Positions 15,671 to 25,008 of a stretch of DNA of 64,000 nucleotides are shown here, in pieces. Position 1 is the stretch's first letter. Each line of letters begins with the position of its first letter. The notes under the pieces were generated by a model. That model was not told the origin of the DNA, ran no database searches, and saw only the letters and a list, made by a program, of their open reading frames with translations. Origin of the DNA: SG8-30 sp963715485. Lineage in GTDB: Bacteria > Pseudomonadota > Gammaproteobacteria > Steroidobacterales > Steroidobacteraceae. Position numbers and translations under genes: made by a program. Location: assembly GCA_963715485.1 (NCBI GenBank), contig OY970244.1, positions 1,736,001 to 1,800,000 of the forward strand, given 5' to 3'.

Positions 15671-18426
15671 CCCAGCGAGGCTACCCGCTCGAGCTGCGCG
15701 TCGAGTTGCTCCAGTTCACGCTTGAAGTCAGTAACGCGGCTGCGTTCCTGCTCGACTACCTCTGCCGGGGCATTACCGACGAAACGGGCGTTGCCCAGCT
15801 TGCCCTCGGCGCGGGCCAGCTCCTGGATCACCTTGTCACGCCGCTTCGCCAGGCGCGCAAGCTCTGCATCGACGTCAATCAGCCCGGCCATGGGGACCAG
15901 GATCTTCATGTCGCCCAGTAGCGCCGCGGCCGATTGTGGCGGCGTTTCGCCAGGAGCGAGCGGCCGGGCCGTTCCGATATTCGCCAGCCGGTCGATGAAG
16001 CGCGCGTTGGTACCGTAGCGCCCGATGTCGGCGGCCGAGGCATCCTGTAACAGCACGTCGAAGCGTACGGAGGGAGCGATGTCCATTTCGCCGCGGATCT
16101 GGCGGATGCCGAGGATGAAGTCCATGGTCCAGCGCATTGCGGCCTCGACCTCCGCATCAACCCCCCGTTCCGACGGCATTGGGAAGGGCTCGCGCATGAT
16201 CGTCGCGCCGTGGCGGCCAGCGCGCGCAACGACGCGCTGCCAGATCTCCTCGGTAATGAAGGGCATCAGGGGGTGCAGCAGCCTGAGCAAGGCCTCGAGT
16301 GTGCCGGCCAGGGTTCGTCTGGTTCCGCGTCGCTGGGCTGGCGTCGCCGTTTCCGACTGGAGGACCGCCTTTGACAGCTCGAGATACCAGTCGCAGAACT
16401 CGTACCACGTGAACTCATAAGCTGCCTGCGCAGCCAGATCGAGACGATAGTCGCGGAACCCGGCGTGAACGGCGCCGACAGCGGCATCCATGCGCGAGAG
16501 TATCCAGCGGTCCGCCAGCGAAAGTTCGCCGGGGTCCGTGCCGTCGTCCTCCGCGGTCGCCAGCAGGACATAGCGCGAGGCATTCCAAAGCTTGTTACAG
16601 AAGTTCCGGTAGCCCTCTACCCGGCCCAGGTCGAAGCGCAGGTCGCGCGACTGCGTTGCCAGCGACGCAAAGGTGAAGCGCAAGGCGTCGGTGCCGAAGG
16701 CGGCGATGCCCTCCGGGAACTGCCTGCGCGTCGACTTATCTATCGCTGGAGCCAGCTGCGGTTGCATCAGCCCGGAGGTGCGCTTAGCAACCAGCGACTC
16801 GAGGTCGATGCCGTCGACGATGTCGAGCGGGTCCAGCACGTTACCCTTCGACTTCGACATCTTCTGGCCTTCATGGTCGCGGATCAGGCCGTGGATATAG
16901 ACCTCGCGGAATGGCACCTCGCCGGTGAACTTGAGGCCCATCATGATCATCCGCGCAACCCAGAAGAAGATGATGTCGAACCCGGTGACCAGCACCGAGG
17001 TCGGGTAGTACCTGCCGAGGTCGACTGTACTTTCCGGCCAGCCCAGCGTCGAGAACGGCCACAGTGCGGAAGAGAACCAGGTATCGAGCACGTCCTCGTC
17101 CTGCGTGAGCGTCACGTCCGTTGCCAGGCCGTGCCGGTCCCGCACCTCCTGTTCGCTTCGACCGACGTAGACCTCGCCGTCAGCGTCGTACCAGGCGGGA
17201 ATGCGATGCCCCCACCACAGCTGGCGGCTGATGCACCAGTCCTTGATGTTGCGCATCCACTCGTAGTAGGTGCGGTCCCAGTTGCCGGGAACGAAGCGGA
17301 TGCGGCCCTGCTCAACGGCCTCGATCGCGGGCCTGGCAAGCGGCTCGATGCTTACGTACCACTGGTCGGTCAGCCAGGGCTCGAGCACGGTTCCGCTGCG
17401 ATCGCCCCGCGGCACCATCAGTTTGTGCGGCTCGATCCTTTCCAGCATCCCGGCCGATTCGAGGTCGGCGACCACGCGCTTGCGGGCCTCGAATCGGTCC
17501 AGGCCGCGGTAGGGCGCGGGCACTTCGGTGTTGAGCGTGGCGTCGGCCTCGAGGATGTTCACGAGGTTCAGTCCGTGGCGTTGCCCGATTTCGTAGTCGT
17601 TGAAATCGTGCGCCGGCGTGATCTTTACGCACCCGGAGCCGAAGGCCGGGTCCACGTAGGCGTCTGCAATGACCGGGATATCGCGCTCGGTCAAGGGCAG
17701 GCGGATCATCTTGCCGATCAGCTGACGATAGCGGTCGTCATCCGGGTGCACCGCGACGGCGGTGTCGCCGAGCATGGTTTCCGGGCGAGTCGTGGCCACC
17801 GTGAGGTATCCGCTTCCGTCGGCGAGCGGGTAGCGCAAGTGCCAGAGGCTGCCTGGTTCTTCCTGCGAAATGACTTCGAGGTCCGATAGCGCGGTCTTGA
17901 GCACCGGGTCCCAGTTGACCAGCCGCTTGCCGCGGTAGATCAGTCCCTCGTCGTAAAGGCGGACGAAAGCCTCAAGAACGGCTGACGAAAGACCCTGGTC
18001 CATCGTGAACCGGTCGCGGCTCCAGTCGACCGAGGCGCCCAGCCGCCTGAGCTGGCGGGAGATCGTCCCGCCGGACTGTTCCTTCCACCGCCAGACCCGC
18101 TCGACGAACTTCTCGCGGCCCAGCTCGTGGCGAGTCAGGCCCTCCGCGTTCAGCTGACGCTCGACGACCATCTGCGTAGCGATGCCGGCGTGATCGGTGC
18201 CGGGCTGCCAGAGGGCATCCTCGCCAAGCATGCGGTGGTAGCGGACCAGGGCGTCCATGACGGTGTCCTGGAACGCATGCCCCATGTGCAGGGTGCCAGT
18301 GACGTTGGGTGGCGGTATGACGATGCAATACGCCGGACCCTGACCCGTCGTGGCAAAGCAGCCGCTCTGCTCCCAGGCGGCGTAGATGCGCTGCTCAATG
18401 TCCTGCGGCGAGTAGGTCTTTTCCAT
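15667..18426 (-). CDS. valS: Valyl-tRNA synthetase
   Basis: Class I aminoacyl-tRNA synthetase of 919 residues that charges tRNA-Val and edits threonine errors. HIGH motif HMGH at 47-50, KMSKS at 522-526, and a C-terminal coiled-coil arm (about 860-915, rich in Arg, Glu and Lys). ATG 18426 gives MEKTYSPQDIE, the usual gammaproteobacterial N-terminus; a start 39 nt earlier would add a non-conserved leader. It follows holC and a small gene, as in E. coli where holC precedes valS. Confidence 0.97.
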   Translation of the reverse strand: MEKTYSPQDIEQRIYAAWEQSGCFATTGQGPAYCIVIPPPNVTGTLHMGHAFQDTVMDALVRYHRMLGEDALWQPGTDHAGIATQMVVERQLNAEGLTRHELGREKFVERVWRWKEQSGGTISRQLRRLGASVDWSRDRFTMDQGLSSAVLEAFVRLYDEGLIYRGKRLVNWDPVLKTALSDLEVISQEEPGSLWHLRYPLADGSGYLTVATTRPETMLGDTAVAVHPDDDRYRQLIGKMIRLPLTERDIPVIADAYVDPAFGSGCVKITPAHDFNDYEIGQRHGLNLVNILEADATLNTEVPAPYRGLDRFEARKRVVADLESAGMLERIEPHKLMVPRGDRSGTVLEPWLTDQWYVSIEPLARPAIEAVEQGRIRFVPGNWDRTYYEWMRNIKDWCISRQLWWGHRIPAWYDADGEVYVGRSEQEVRDRHGLATDVTLTQDEDVLDTWFSSALWPFSTLGWPESTVDLGRYYPTSVLVTGFDIIFFWVARMIMMGLKFTGEVPFREVYIHGLIRDHEGQKMSKSKGNVLDPLDIVDGIDLESLVAKRTSGLMQPQLAPAIDKSTRRQFPEGIAAFGTDALRFTFASLATQSRDLRFDLGRVEGYRNFCNKLWNASRYVLLATAEDDGTDPGELSLADRWILSRMDAAVGAVHAGFRDYRLDLAAQAAYEFTWYEFCDWYLELSKAVLQSETATPAQRRGTRRTLAGTLEALLRLLHPLMPFITEEIWQRVVARAGRHGATIMREPFPMPSERGVDAEVEAAMRWTMDFILGIRQIRGEMDIAPSVRFDVLLQDASAADIGRYGTNARFIDRLANIGTARPLAPGETPPQSAAALLGDMKILVPMAGLIDVDAELARLAKRRDKVIQELARAEGKLGNARFVGNAPAEVVEQERSRVTDFKRELEQLDAQLERVASLG

Positions 18427-18537
18427 TCGGGATGCGGGGATCGCTGGCAAACCAGCAGTATACAAGAGCCGTGGCAGGGCTCCGCGCTGCCGGTCGGCGG
18501 AAGTGACCTGCGCCGGAGCGCCGTCCGTGGTGCTGCT

Positions 18538-18861
18538 TCAGTCGTCGCCCGGGTTGAGGTGCTCGCGCAGGGCGTTCGCCACGATTTCTGGCAGGGTGGA
18601 ACGCAGGCGGTCCAGGACGCGCTCGAACAGCACGCCCTCCATCTCGCGGGCGGCATTGTGGAGCAGCTCGTCGGTCAGGTTTAGCGTGCGGCCGAGCAGG
18701 TCGGCCTGCAGCGCGGCCAGTTCTTCCATGGAGTGAATGCCGGTCTGCTCCGTCGACTCCTCGGGGGCCACTTGGTGGACGCCGGTGGATCCGTTGGAGG
18801 CCCGCAATTCCACCACGTCGGTCAGGATCGGAATCGAATCGTCAGCTGGCACGGTCATCAT
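18538..18861 (-). CDS. Small acidic protein of unknown function between holC and valS
   Basis: Predicted protein of 107 residues. The first ~40 residues are acidic and probably disordered; the rest forms helices (about 45-100) rich in Leu and Glu with several Arg. I do not recognise a family. It starts at the first of two adjacent ATG codons (18861) overlapping the holC stop (18858-18860), and is followed after about 110 nt by valS on the same strand. The overlap and its position between two replication/translation genes support it as a real gene. No signal peptide or membrane segment is seen. Confidence 0.65.
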   Translation of the reverse strand: MMTVPADDSIPILTDVVELRASNGSTGVHQVAPEESTEQTGIHSMEELAALQADLLGRTLNLTDELLHNAAREMEGVLFERVLDRLRSTLPEIVANALREHLNPGDD

Positions 18862-19298
18862 GCCGCTCCCATGTTGTGGGTTTCCGGCTCCCGGCCATTC
18901 TCGCGGTAGAGGCGAAACCGTTCGCGCCCTGACCGGCGGCACTCCTCGCTGGCATCGAGTATCTCGGCAATACGCTCGCAGCCTCCGTACCACTCCGGCA
19001 CGTCGTCCCGAAGGTTGACCAGTACTTCCGGCAGGCGTCCTGGCTTGCCTTCGCAGCAGATTGACACTGGCGCCGCGTCCCCGGACCCGGGCGGGACCAA
19101 CTCGTGCGGAACGAAGCTCTGGTCGCTGAACCGCCACAGCAGTTCGTCGAGTTCGCGCGCGGCGTCCGACGATGCGCAGCGCACCACGACACGGTGCTCA
19201 CCGAGGTAGGCTTTCTCGACCAGCCGGCAGGCGAACCGGAGCCGCGCCTCGTTGCCCGCCTCCGGCAGGACATAGAACGTGACGCGCGGTCCGGCCAT
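18858..19298 (-). CDS. holC: DNA polymerase III, chi subunit
   Basis: Protein of 146 residues. Chi joins psi in the clamp-loader complex and contacts single-stranded DNA-binding protein. The N-terminal VTFYVLPEAGNEARLRFACRL pattern and a later LVNLRDDVPEW stretch match HolC. ATG 19298 was chosen because it gives this N-terminus; a longer frame would run into pepA. It lies 5 nt after pepA and before valS, the order in E. coli, which strongly supports the assignment. Confidence 0.93.
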   Translation of the reverse strand: MAGPRVTFYVLPEAGNEARLRFACRLVEKAYLGEHRVVVRCASSDAARELDELLWRFSDQSFVPHELVPPGSGDAAPVSICCEGKPGRLPEVLVNLRDDVPEWYGGCERIAEILDASEECRRSGRERFRLYRENGREPETHNMGAA

Positions 19299-19303
19299 GG
19301 CTC

Positions 19304-20791
19304 TCAGGCCTGGCTGAGCAGCCAGTCCACCAGCAGCGGCACCGGCCGACCGGTACTGCCCTTCTTGGTACCGGACAGCCACGCAGTGCCGGCGATGTCC
19401 AGATGCGCCCACTTGAGGCCGTCGGTGAACTTCCACAGGAAGCATGCGGCGGTGACCGCCCCAGCCTCGCGTCCGCCGATGTTCGCCATGTCGGCGAAAT
19501 TACTCTTCAGCTGCTCGGCGTATTCCTCAGCGATCGGCATGTGCCACGCCCGGTCGTCTGCACGCCGTCCTGCTGCGTCGAGGTCCTGGGCCAAGCCCTC
19601 GTCGTTCGAAAACAGGCCAGTGTAGTGAGCGCCGAGCGCGATCACGCAGGCCCCGGTGAGCGTGGCGATGTCCACTACTGCCCGCGGCTTGAACTTGCGC
19701 GAGTAGGTGATCGCGTCGCAGAGTATGAGCCGCCCTTCGGCATCGGTGTTGAGCACCTCGATCGTCTTGCCGGACATGGCCGTGACGATATCGCCTGGCT
19801 TGGTGGCGCGACCGCTGGGCATGTTCTCGCACGCCGGGATTACGCCAACGATGTTCAATTTGGCCCCGATCCTGGCGACGGCCTCGATGGCGCCGAACAC
19901 GCTCGCGGCACCGCCCATGTCGAACTTCATCTCGTCCATGCCCAGCCCGGGCTTGAGAGAAATGCCGCCCGAGTCAAAGGTAACGCCCTTGCCGACGAGC
20001 GCAACCGGGTCCATGGAGGTCTTGCCACCGCGATACTCGATCACGATCAGTTTCGGCGGCTGCTCCGACCCCCGGGTCACCGACAGGAAGGAACCCATCT
20101 TGAGCCGCTTGAGGTCCGCAGCCTCCAGGATCTTCACCCGCACGGCCTTGTGTTCACGGGCCAGCTGCCGCGCCCGCGAGGCCAGGTAGGTCGGCGTGCA
20201 GACGTTGGCCGGCAGGTTGCCGAGGTCGCGCGTCAGTGCCATGCCGGCAGCGATTCCCTCGCCGTCAATGAGGCCACGGCGGGCCGGGCCCAGCTCGCCC
20301 TTGTCGCCGACAGCGACGCCAACGCGGGTCAGCTTGGGCAGCGGGGGCTTCTTGCCGCTCTTGAGATCCGGTATGCGATAGAGCACAGCTGCCACCGACT
20401 CGGCGGCAAAACGGGCCGCATAATAGGCATCGACTTCGGGGATGTTCTCCTGCGGGAAGTAGAGTATGGCGTCGCGTGCGCCGCTCCTTGACAGCCAGTC
20501 GACCGCGGCAGCTACTGCCCGCCGGTACTGTTTGCGGCCAAACTCCGGACGACTGCCGAGTCCGACCAGCAAGGCACGTTCTGCCGGGGTTCCTGGAACT
20601 TCCGCGATCGGCAACACGGTGGCGGTCTTGCCGCTGAAATCGCCGCGTTTGATGACGCGCCTGATGAGGCCACCGCTCTTCTGGTCGAGCGCATTGGCTG
20701 CGGACGTGAGATCGCCCTTTTCGTAGACGCCGACAACGGCGCAGGCCGTGCGCTGGCTGGCTGCGGAAGAACGGGTAGCGTGAAACTGCAT
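19304..20791 (-). CDS. pepA: Leucyl aminopeptidase, M17 family
   Basis: Hexameric two-metal aminopeptidase of 495 residues; in some bacteria PepA also binds DNA in recombination and regulation. The signature NTDAEGRL begins at Asn348, and a GKGVTFDSGG segment near residue 265 supplies further metal and substrate ligands. First gene of the leftward pepA-holC-valS run and divergent from lptF, as in E. coli. The ATG at 20791 is the only well-placed start. The 179-bp gap to lptF must hold both promoters. Confidence 0.97.
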   Translation of the reverse strand: MQFHATRSSAASQRTACAVVGVYEKGDLTSAANALDQKSGGLIRRVIKRGDFSGKTATVLPIAEVPGTPAERALLVGLGSRPEFGRKQYRRAVAAAVDWLSRSGARDAILYFPQENIPEVDAYYAARFAAESVAAVLYRIPDLKSGKKPPLPKLTRVGVAVGDKGELGPARRGLIDGEGIAAGMALTRDLGNLPANVCTPTYLASRARQLAREHKAVRVKILEAADLKRLKMGSFLSVTRGSEQPPKLIVIEYRGGKTSMDPVALVGKGVTFDSGGISLKPGLGMDEMKFDMGGAASVFGAIEAVARIGAKLNIVGVIPACENMPSGRATKPGDIVTAMSGKTIEVLNTDAEGRLILCDAITYSRKFKPRAVVDIATLTGACVIALGAHYTGLFSNDEGLAQDLDAAGRRADDRAWHMPIAEEYAEQLKSNFADMANIGGREAGAVTAACFLWKFTDGLKWAHLDIAGTAWLSGTKKGSTGRPVPLLVDWLLSQA

Positions 20792-20970
20792 TTAGGCTCA
20801 TCCCCTCGGTGGGCCGCCCTGCTTGCCACGACAGATCACATTGAGGCGGCGGCGGCACTGGTTTAACGTACGACCGGGCGGAGTGGCAGCTTGCCAGCCG
20901 TCGCGCGGCATTTGTAACGATAGTTTAGACGAAAACGGGCCTGCCGGACGGGCGCTGTTGCGGAACAGAA

Positions 20971-22059
20971 TTGCTACGAATCCTCGACCGATATGTTTTC
21001 AGGGAGGTGACCATAGCCTGGGTGGCAGTCACCGGCGTCCTGCTAGCCATCCTGGTGAGCAACCAACTGGCCCGGATCCTCGGGTTGGCCGCAGCCAACG
21101 GCTTGCCGCAGGAAGTCGTGATGGCACTCATCGGGCTGACGTCAATCCAGAACCTCACGGTGCTGGTGCCCATCGGGATGCTGCTGGCGGTGATGATGGC
21201 TCTCGGCCGCCTCTACCACGACAGCGAGATGGCGGCCATTCGCGCCTGCGGTTCAGGCCCGGAGCGGCTCTATGTGCCGGTCATGTTGCTTGCGGTGATG
21301 GTTGCCGCAGGCCTGGCCTGGCTGGCCTTTGACGTTTCTCCCGCCGCCTTCGGCCGGGCCCAGGACCTGAGGCGTGTGGCGCTGCGGGATGCACAGTTCG
21401 GGCAGCTCGAGCCGGGCAAGTTCCGTACCTTCGCCGGCGGCTCGGCGGTGTTCTACGCGGAGCGGGCGGACGGCGCCGGCGTGCTGTACAACGTCTTCCT
21501 GCAGCGCCGCGTCGGCGACAAGATAGAAGTCGCCACGGCGAGCCGGGCAGTCCACCGGATCGAGGAGGGCGGGCGCCTGCATATCGTCGTACTCTACGAC
21601 GGCGAGCGCTATGAAGGCGTGCCGGGTGAGCTGACCTTCCGCAAGCTGCGATTCGCCGAACACGGCATACCGGTCCGGATTCCGGACCCCGATGCGGGCA
21701 AGCTGCGTTCCGAGGCCAAGACCACCGCGGAGCTGATGGCTTCCGTTGACCCCATCGACCATTCCGAGCTGCAGTGGCGCGTTTCGCTGCCTGTGATGGT
21801 GCTGGTGCTGGCCCTGGTGGCCGTGCCGCTGTCCACGCTCAGGCCACGCGAAGGCCGGTACGCTCGGGTGGCACTCGCGATTCTGGTCTACTTTGTCTAT
21901 TCGAACCTGATCTCGGCGGCGCGGGTCTGGGTCGAGAAGGGACAGATCGATCCGCGGATCGGCGTCTGGTGGGTGCATGTGTTGTTTGTCGTATTTGCGC
22001 TCTACCTGCTGCATCGGCAAAGCCCCATCCCGATGATGCTCCGCAGGAGTCCACGATGA
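20971..22059 (+). CDS. lptF: LPS export ABC transporter permease LptF
   Basis: Inner-membrane permease of 362 residues. LptF with LptG and the ATPase LptB extracts lipopolysaccharide and passes it to the LptC-A-D bridge. Three membrane segments near the N-terminus, a periplasmic jellyroll domain (about 130-250) and three C-terminal segments are visible, as in the family. The start is TTG 20971 (LRILDRYVFRE after the initiator) with GGAACAG upstream. It overlaps lptG by ATGA. Confidence 0.94.
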   Translation: MLRILDRYVFREVTIAWVAVTGVLLAILVSNQLARILGLAAANGLPQEVVMALIGLTSIQNLTVLVPIGMLLAVMMALGRLYHDSEMAAIRACGSGPERLYVPVMLLAVMVAAGLAWLAFDVSPAAFGRAQDLRRVALRDAQFGQLEPGKFRTFAGGSAVFYAERADGAGVLYNVFLQRRVGDKIEVATASRAVHRIEEGGRLHIVVLYDGERYEGVPGELTFRKLRFAEHGIPVRIPDPDAGKLRSEAKTTAELMASVDPIDHSELQWRVSLPVMVLVLALVAVPLSTLRPREGRYARVALAILVYFVYSNLISAARVWVEKGQIDPRIGVWWVHVLFVVFALYLLHRQSPIPMMLRRSPR

Positions 22060-23123
22060 CGATCCTCGATCGCTACATCGCCAGGACGGTGTTGCTGTAC
22101 ACGGTAATGGTCACCGGCGTTTTGATGGCGCTGGCATCGCTGTTCACGTTCATCGGACAGCAGGACGACATAGGCGTCGGCGCCTATGACGTTGGCAACG
22201 CGTTCGTGTTCACCTTCCTGTCGCTGCCGCAGCAGTTGTTCGAGAGCCTGCCGATCGCCGCATTGATCGGCGCGATCCTGGGACTTGGCACGCTGGCGCG
22301 CGACAGCGAGCTGACGGTCATGCGCGCCGCAGGCGTTTCGACGGTGCGGCTTGCTTACAGCGCAGCGCTCGCAGGCGTCCTCCTGATGGGTGCCATGTGG
22401 ATACTCGGTGAGTACATCGCGCCGCCTGCCGACCAGTATGCGCGGCAGCTGAAGATCTTCAGCAAGTTTGCCGAATACAACGCGGCCGGTAACAAGAGCT
22501 CGTGGGTCAAGGACGGCTCCCGCTTTGTCAACATCCAGCAGCAGACGGCCGAGAACATGTTCGGCGGCGTGTATGTTTTCGAGTTCGGCAGCGGGCGACG
22601 GCTTGAGCTGGTTGGCCGTGCCGACACGGCGACCTTCGAGGGCGGCAGGACGTGGCGATTCGAGAATTACGCCGAGACCAGGCTGAGCGGCGAAGGAACC
22701 GTGGCGGATCGCGGCGCGAGCAGGGACATCGACGTGGACATCAATCGCGAGTTCCTTGGTCTGGCGGTCATTTCCCCGTCGGCCCTGCCGGTACGAGGCC
22801 TGTTCGAATATGTCCAGCACCTCAAGGCCAATAGCCTCGAGTCCAGTGCCTACGAAATCGCGCTCTGGTCGCGGATCGCCCGGACTACCGCAATCGTGCT
22901 TGTCTGCGTGCTCGCCGTTCCCTTTGCCTTCGGACCGCTGCGCTCCTCGGGTGCGGGAGCACGTACCGTGGCTGGCATCATGGTCGGTGTACTGTTCTTC
23001 CTGGTGAACCGGACGCTAGAGAACAGCGGCCAGGTCTACAACCTCAGTCCCATCCTGGCGGGTTGGGGACCTACGGCGTTGCTGGCAATCGTTACCGCTG
23101 CCGCGGTCTGGCGAGCCCGCTAG
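22056..23123 (+). CDS. lptG: LPS export ABC transporter permease LptG
   Basis: Partner permease of LptF, 355 residues, with the same 3 + jellyroll + 3 topology (MTILDRYIARTVL at the start, QLFESLPIAALIG near residue 60). ATG 22056 overlaps the lptF stop by 4 bp, which both fixes the start and implies coupled synthesis of the two subunits. It converges on the RDD gene 18 nt later. Confidence 0.95.
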   Translation: MTILDRYIARTVLLYTVMVTGVLMALASLFTFIGQQDDIGVGAYDVGNAFVFTFLSLPQQLFESLPIAALIGAILGLGTLARDSELTVMRAAGVSTVRLAYSAALAGVLLMGAMWILGEYIAPPADQYARQLKIFSKFAEYNAAGNKSSWVKDGSRFVNIQQQTAENMFGGVYVFEFGSGRRLELVGRADTATFEGGRTWRFENYAETRLSGEGTVADRGASRDIDVDINREFLGLAVISPSALPVRGLFEYVQHLKANSLESSAYEIALWSRIARTTAIVLVCVLAVPFAFGPLRSSGAGARTVAGIMVGVLFFLVNRTLENSGQVYNLSPILAGWGPTALLAIVTAAAVWRAR

Positions 23124-23141
23124 CCGGGCCGCGCGCCGGGA

Positions 23142-23636
23142 TCATCCGGTTCGTTCCACGCGGCAGCCGGTCAAGCGGTCCTGCAGGCTGCGACTCGCAG
23201 GATCGAAAGCCATCCACAGGTAATTCACGGCCACCGGCACCAGCAGGATTGCTGTCCATTGACCGAGCGAAGATGCCTGCGGGCGTGCGATGGAGATCAA
23301 TGCAAGCAACGCGCACAAGAGCAGCGCCGCGCCGGACACCAGCCGTAGCGTGACCTGCCACAAGCCAGGCAGTCCGCCATCTTCGTTTACCAGGCGGATC
23401 TTCCAGGACATCATGCCCAGGGTCTGCCCGCGTTGGGTCCAGGAAATGCCGAAGAAGCCCAGTGCCAGCAATGTGACCCAGCCCCGGTAGGCGTACTCCC
23501 AGGCTCCGGAATCCTGTGGCGTGATCGGTTCGCCGCCCGTCATGGGTAGCAGGACAAGCGTCCCCAGAAACAGGACCGCCAGCAGCAACAGTCCGTCGTA
23601 CACGAGCGCCGCCAGCCGCCTGAAGACATTGTTCAT
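23142..23636 (-). CDS. RDD family membrane protein
   Basis: Protein of 164 residues. The N-terminal FRRLAALVYDGLLL stretch is the RDD motif (Arg followed by two Asp-type positions in the family), and a GQTLGMMSWKIRLV segment near residue 75 is equally typical. Four hydrophobic segments are visible. RDD proteins are mostly uncharacterised; some relatives act as ion antiporters. ATG 23636 was chosen because it starts at the first membrane helix. No operon partner. Confidence 0.85.
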   Translation of the reverse strand: MNNVFRRLAALVYDGLLLLAVLFLGTLVLLPMTGGEPITPQDSGAWEYAYRGWVTLLALGFFGISWTQRGQTLGMMSWKIRLVNEDGGLPGLWQVTLRLVSGAALLLCALLALISIARPQASSLGQWTAILLVPVAVNYLWMAFDPASRSLQDRLTGCRVERTG

Positions 23637-23777
23637 GTGCGCCTGTGACTCTCGCGTCGGCCGGTAGTTCCGCGGCCAGGGCCCGGCCGGGTGGGGCGGG
23701 GCATGGGCGCGAAGTGTACATGCGACCCTGTCGCCGTGGCGATTGCTAGAATCACCGGGCGGGCCGGGGAGGCTGTA

Positions 23778-24239
23778 ATGCAAAATGTCATCAAGCGAAC
23801 GACTTTGATCGTCAGGGACCTGCAGGCATCGCTGCGTTTCTATCGTGACGTGCTTGGCTTTTCCGTCTGGTACGACGATTACGTGGTGTTGTCCGGACGC
23901 GGACTGGCGGCGGGCGGGAAGGGCGACCGGACCCACCTGATCATCATGAAGGCCCAGGACCCGGTCATCGGCATGATCGGGTTGCTGCAATGGGTCGAGC
24001 CGGAACTGCCGCCCCGGGGTGAGCCGCGGGCAAGGCTCGGTATCGGCGACGTTGTGTTCGTGATGCAGACCGACGACGTCCTGGAGGTCCATCGGCGCCT
24101 GCTGCAGTCGGGTGCACGCATTTTCGCCGATCCCTACGAATTCGAGATCAAGGGCGCGGACGGTTCGCTGCTCCGGATGACCTCGATCAGCTTCTGGGAT
24201 CCGGATGGTTACTTCTTCGAAATGAACCAGCGCCACTGA
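23778..24239 (+). CDS. VOC (glyoxalase/dioxygenase) superfamily protein
   Basis: Protein of 153 residues with the paired beta-alpha-beta-beta-beta layout of the vicinal oxygen chelate fold. TTLIVRDLQASLRFYRDVLGFSV at the N-terminus and SFWDPDGYFFEM at the C-terminus are the classic ends of such proteins; the terminal Glu is the usual metal ligand. The substrate cannot be predicted. ATG 23778 has a strong GGGGAGG site upstream. The cytochrome b561-type gene follows after 12 nt on the same strand. Confidence 0.85.
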   Translation: MQNVIKRTTLIVRDLQASLRFYRDVLGFSVWYDDYVVLSGRGLAAGGKGDRTHLIIMKAQDPVIGMIGLLQWVEPELPPRGEPRARLGIGDVVFVMQTDDVLEVHRRLLQSGARIFADPYEFEIKGADGSLLRMTSISFWDPDGYFFEMNQRH

Positions 24240-24251
24240 GGGGGAGTCGCC

Positions 24252-24950
24252 TTGCAGCAGCGGGACATGGAGCGTCGCCTGGTCTGGGACCTGCCGCTGA
24301 GGATCTTCCACTGGCTGCTGGCGACCTGCGTGGCCGGCAGCTGGCTGACCCACGAGCTGGGCCCACTATGGTTCGAGTGGCACGAGCGCATCGGTTACCT
24401 GACGCTGGTGCTGGTCGCCTTCCGTATCGCCTGGGGATTCGTGGGACCTCGGCACGCGCGTTTCGCGAGTTTCCTGCGTGGACCTCGGGCCACGCTGTCT
24501 TATCTGCGGCACCTGCGTGGCGAGGGCGCGCGGACGGCGGGGCACAATCCGTTGGGCGGCCTGGCCGTGGTCGCGATGCTTGGATTGCTTCTGCTGCAGG
24601 CTGTCACCGGCCTGTTTGCCAATGACGAGATCTTCAACAACGGGCCGCTTTATGGCTACGTGACGGACCAGCAGAGCGATCGGCTGACCGGGCTGCACAA
24701 GACCAATTTCAACGGGGTACTTGCGTTGATTTGCCTGCACCTCGCGGCGATTGCCTTCTATCAGCTGTGGAAGCGGGTGGACCTGGTCCGTCCGATGTGG
24801 ACCGGCCGCAAGGCGGCATCGCAGGTCGCGCCGGGGGAAGAGATCGCCAGCCAGCGCCTGTGGCTGGCGATCGTGCTCGTCGGGCTCGCGGCGGTCATTC
24901 TGTGGCGCGTGATCGCGGCCGCGCCGGCCGCTTCGATGTCGGTCTACTGA
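24252..24950 (+). CDS. Cytochrome b561-type di-haem membrane protein
   Basis: Protein of 232 residues with four to five membrane segments. Histidines in the first helix (FHWLL), near residue 44 (WHERIGY) and in the fourth region (LHLAA) are suitable haem b ligands. The DLPLRIFHWLLA N-terminus is typical of cytochrome b/b6-domain proteins that carry electrons between quinol or formate/hydrogen systems and c-type cytochromes. The start is TTG 24252, because GGGGGAG lies 5 nt upstream; ATG 24267 is possible. A c'-type cytochrome gene converges on it, a likely redox partner. Confidence 0.85.
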   Translation: MQQRDMERRLVWDLPLRIFHWLLATCVAGSWLTHELGPLWFEWHERIGYLTLVLVAFRIAWGFVGPRHARFASFLRGPRATLSYLRHLRGEGARTAGHNPLGGLAVVAMLGLLLLQAVTGLFANDEIFNNGPLYGYVTDQQSDRLTGLHKTNFNGVLALICLHLAAIAFYQLWKRVDLVRPMWTGRKAASQVAPGEEIASQRLWLAIVLVGLAAVILWRVIAAAPAASMSVY

Positions 24951-24985
24951 GCAACGACGACCAGCAAAGAAAGGGACACGGCAGG

Positions 24986-25008
24986 AAAAGGGGGCCGTCC
25001 CCTGTTTT
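24986..25008. repeat. REP-like palindrome, copy 2 (diverged)
   Basis: AAAA plus a GGGGGCCGTCCCC core plus TTTT, between two convergent genes. The core differs from the other three copies mainly by C for T at one position. With flanking A and T runs it could also end transcription from both sides. Confidence 0.55.

Noticed and set aside
16465..17889. Long open frame on the plus strand inside valS
   Set aside because: Antisense shadow of the synthetase; valS motifs are intact and no family is seen in the frame.
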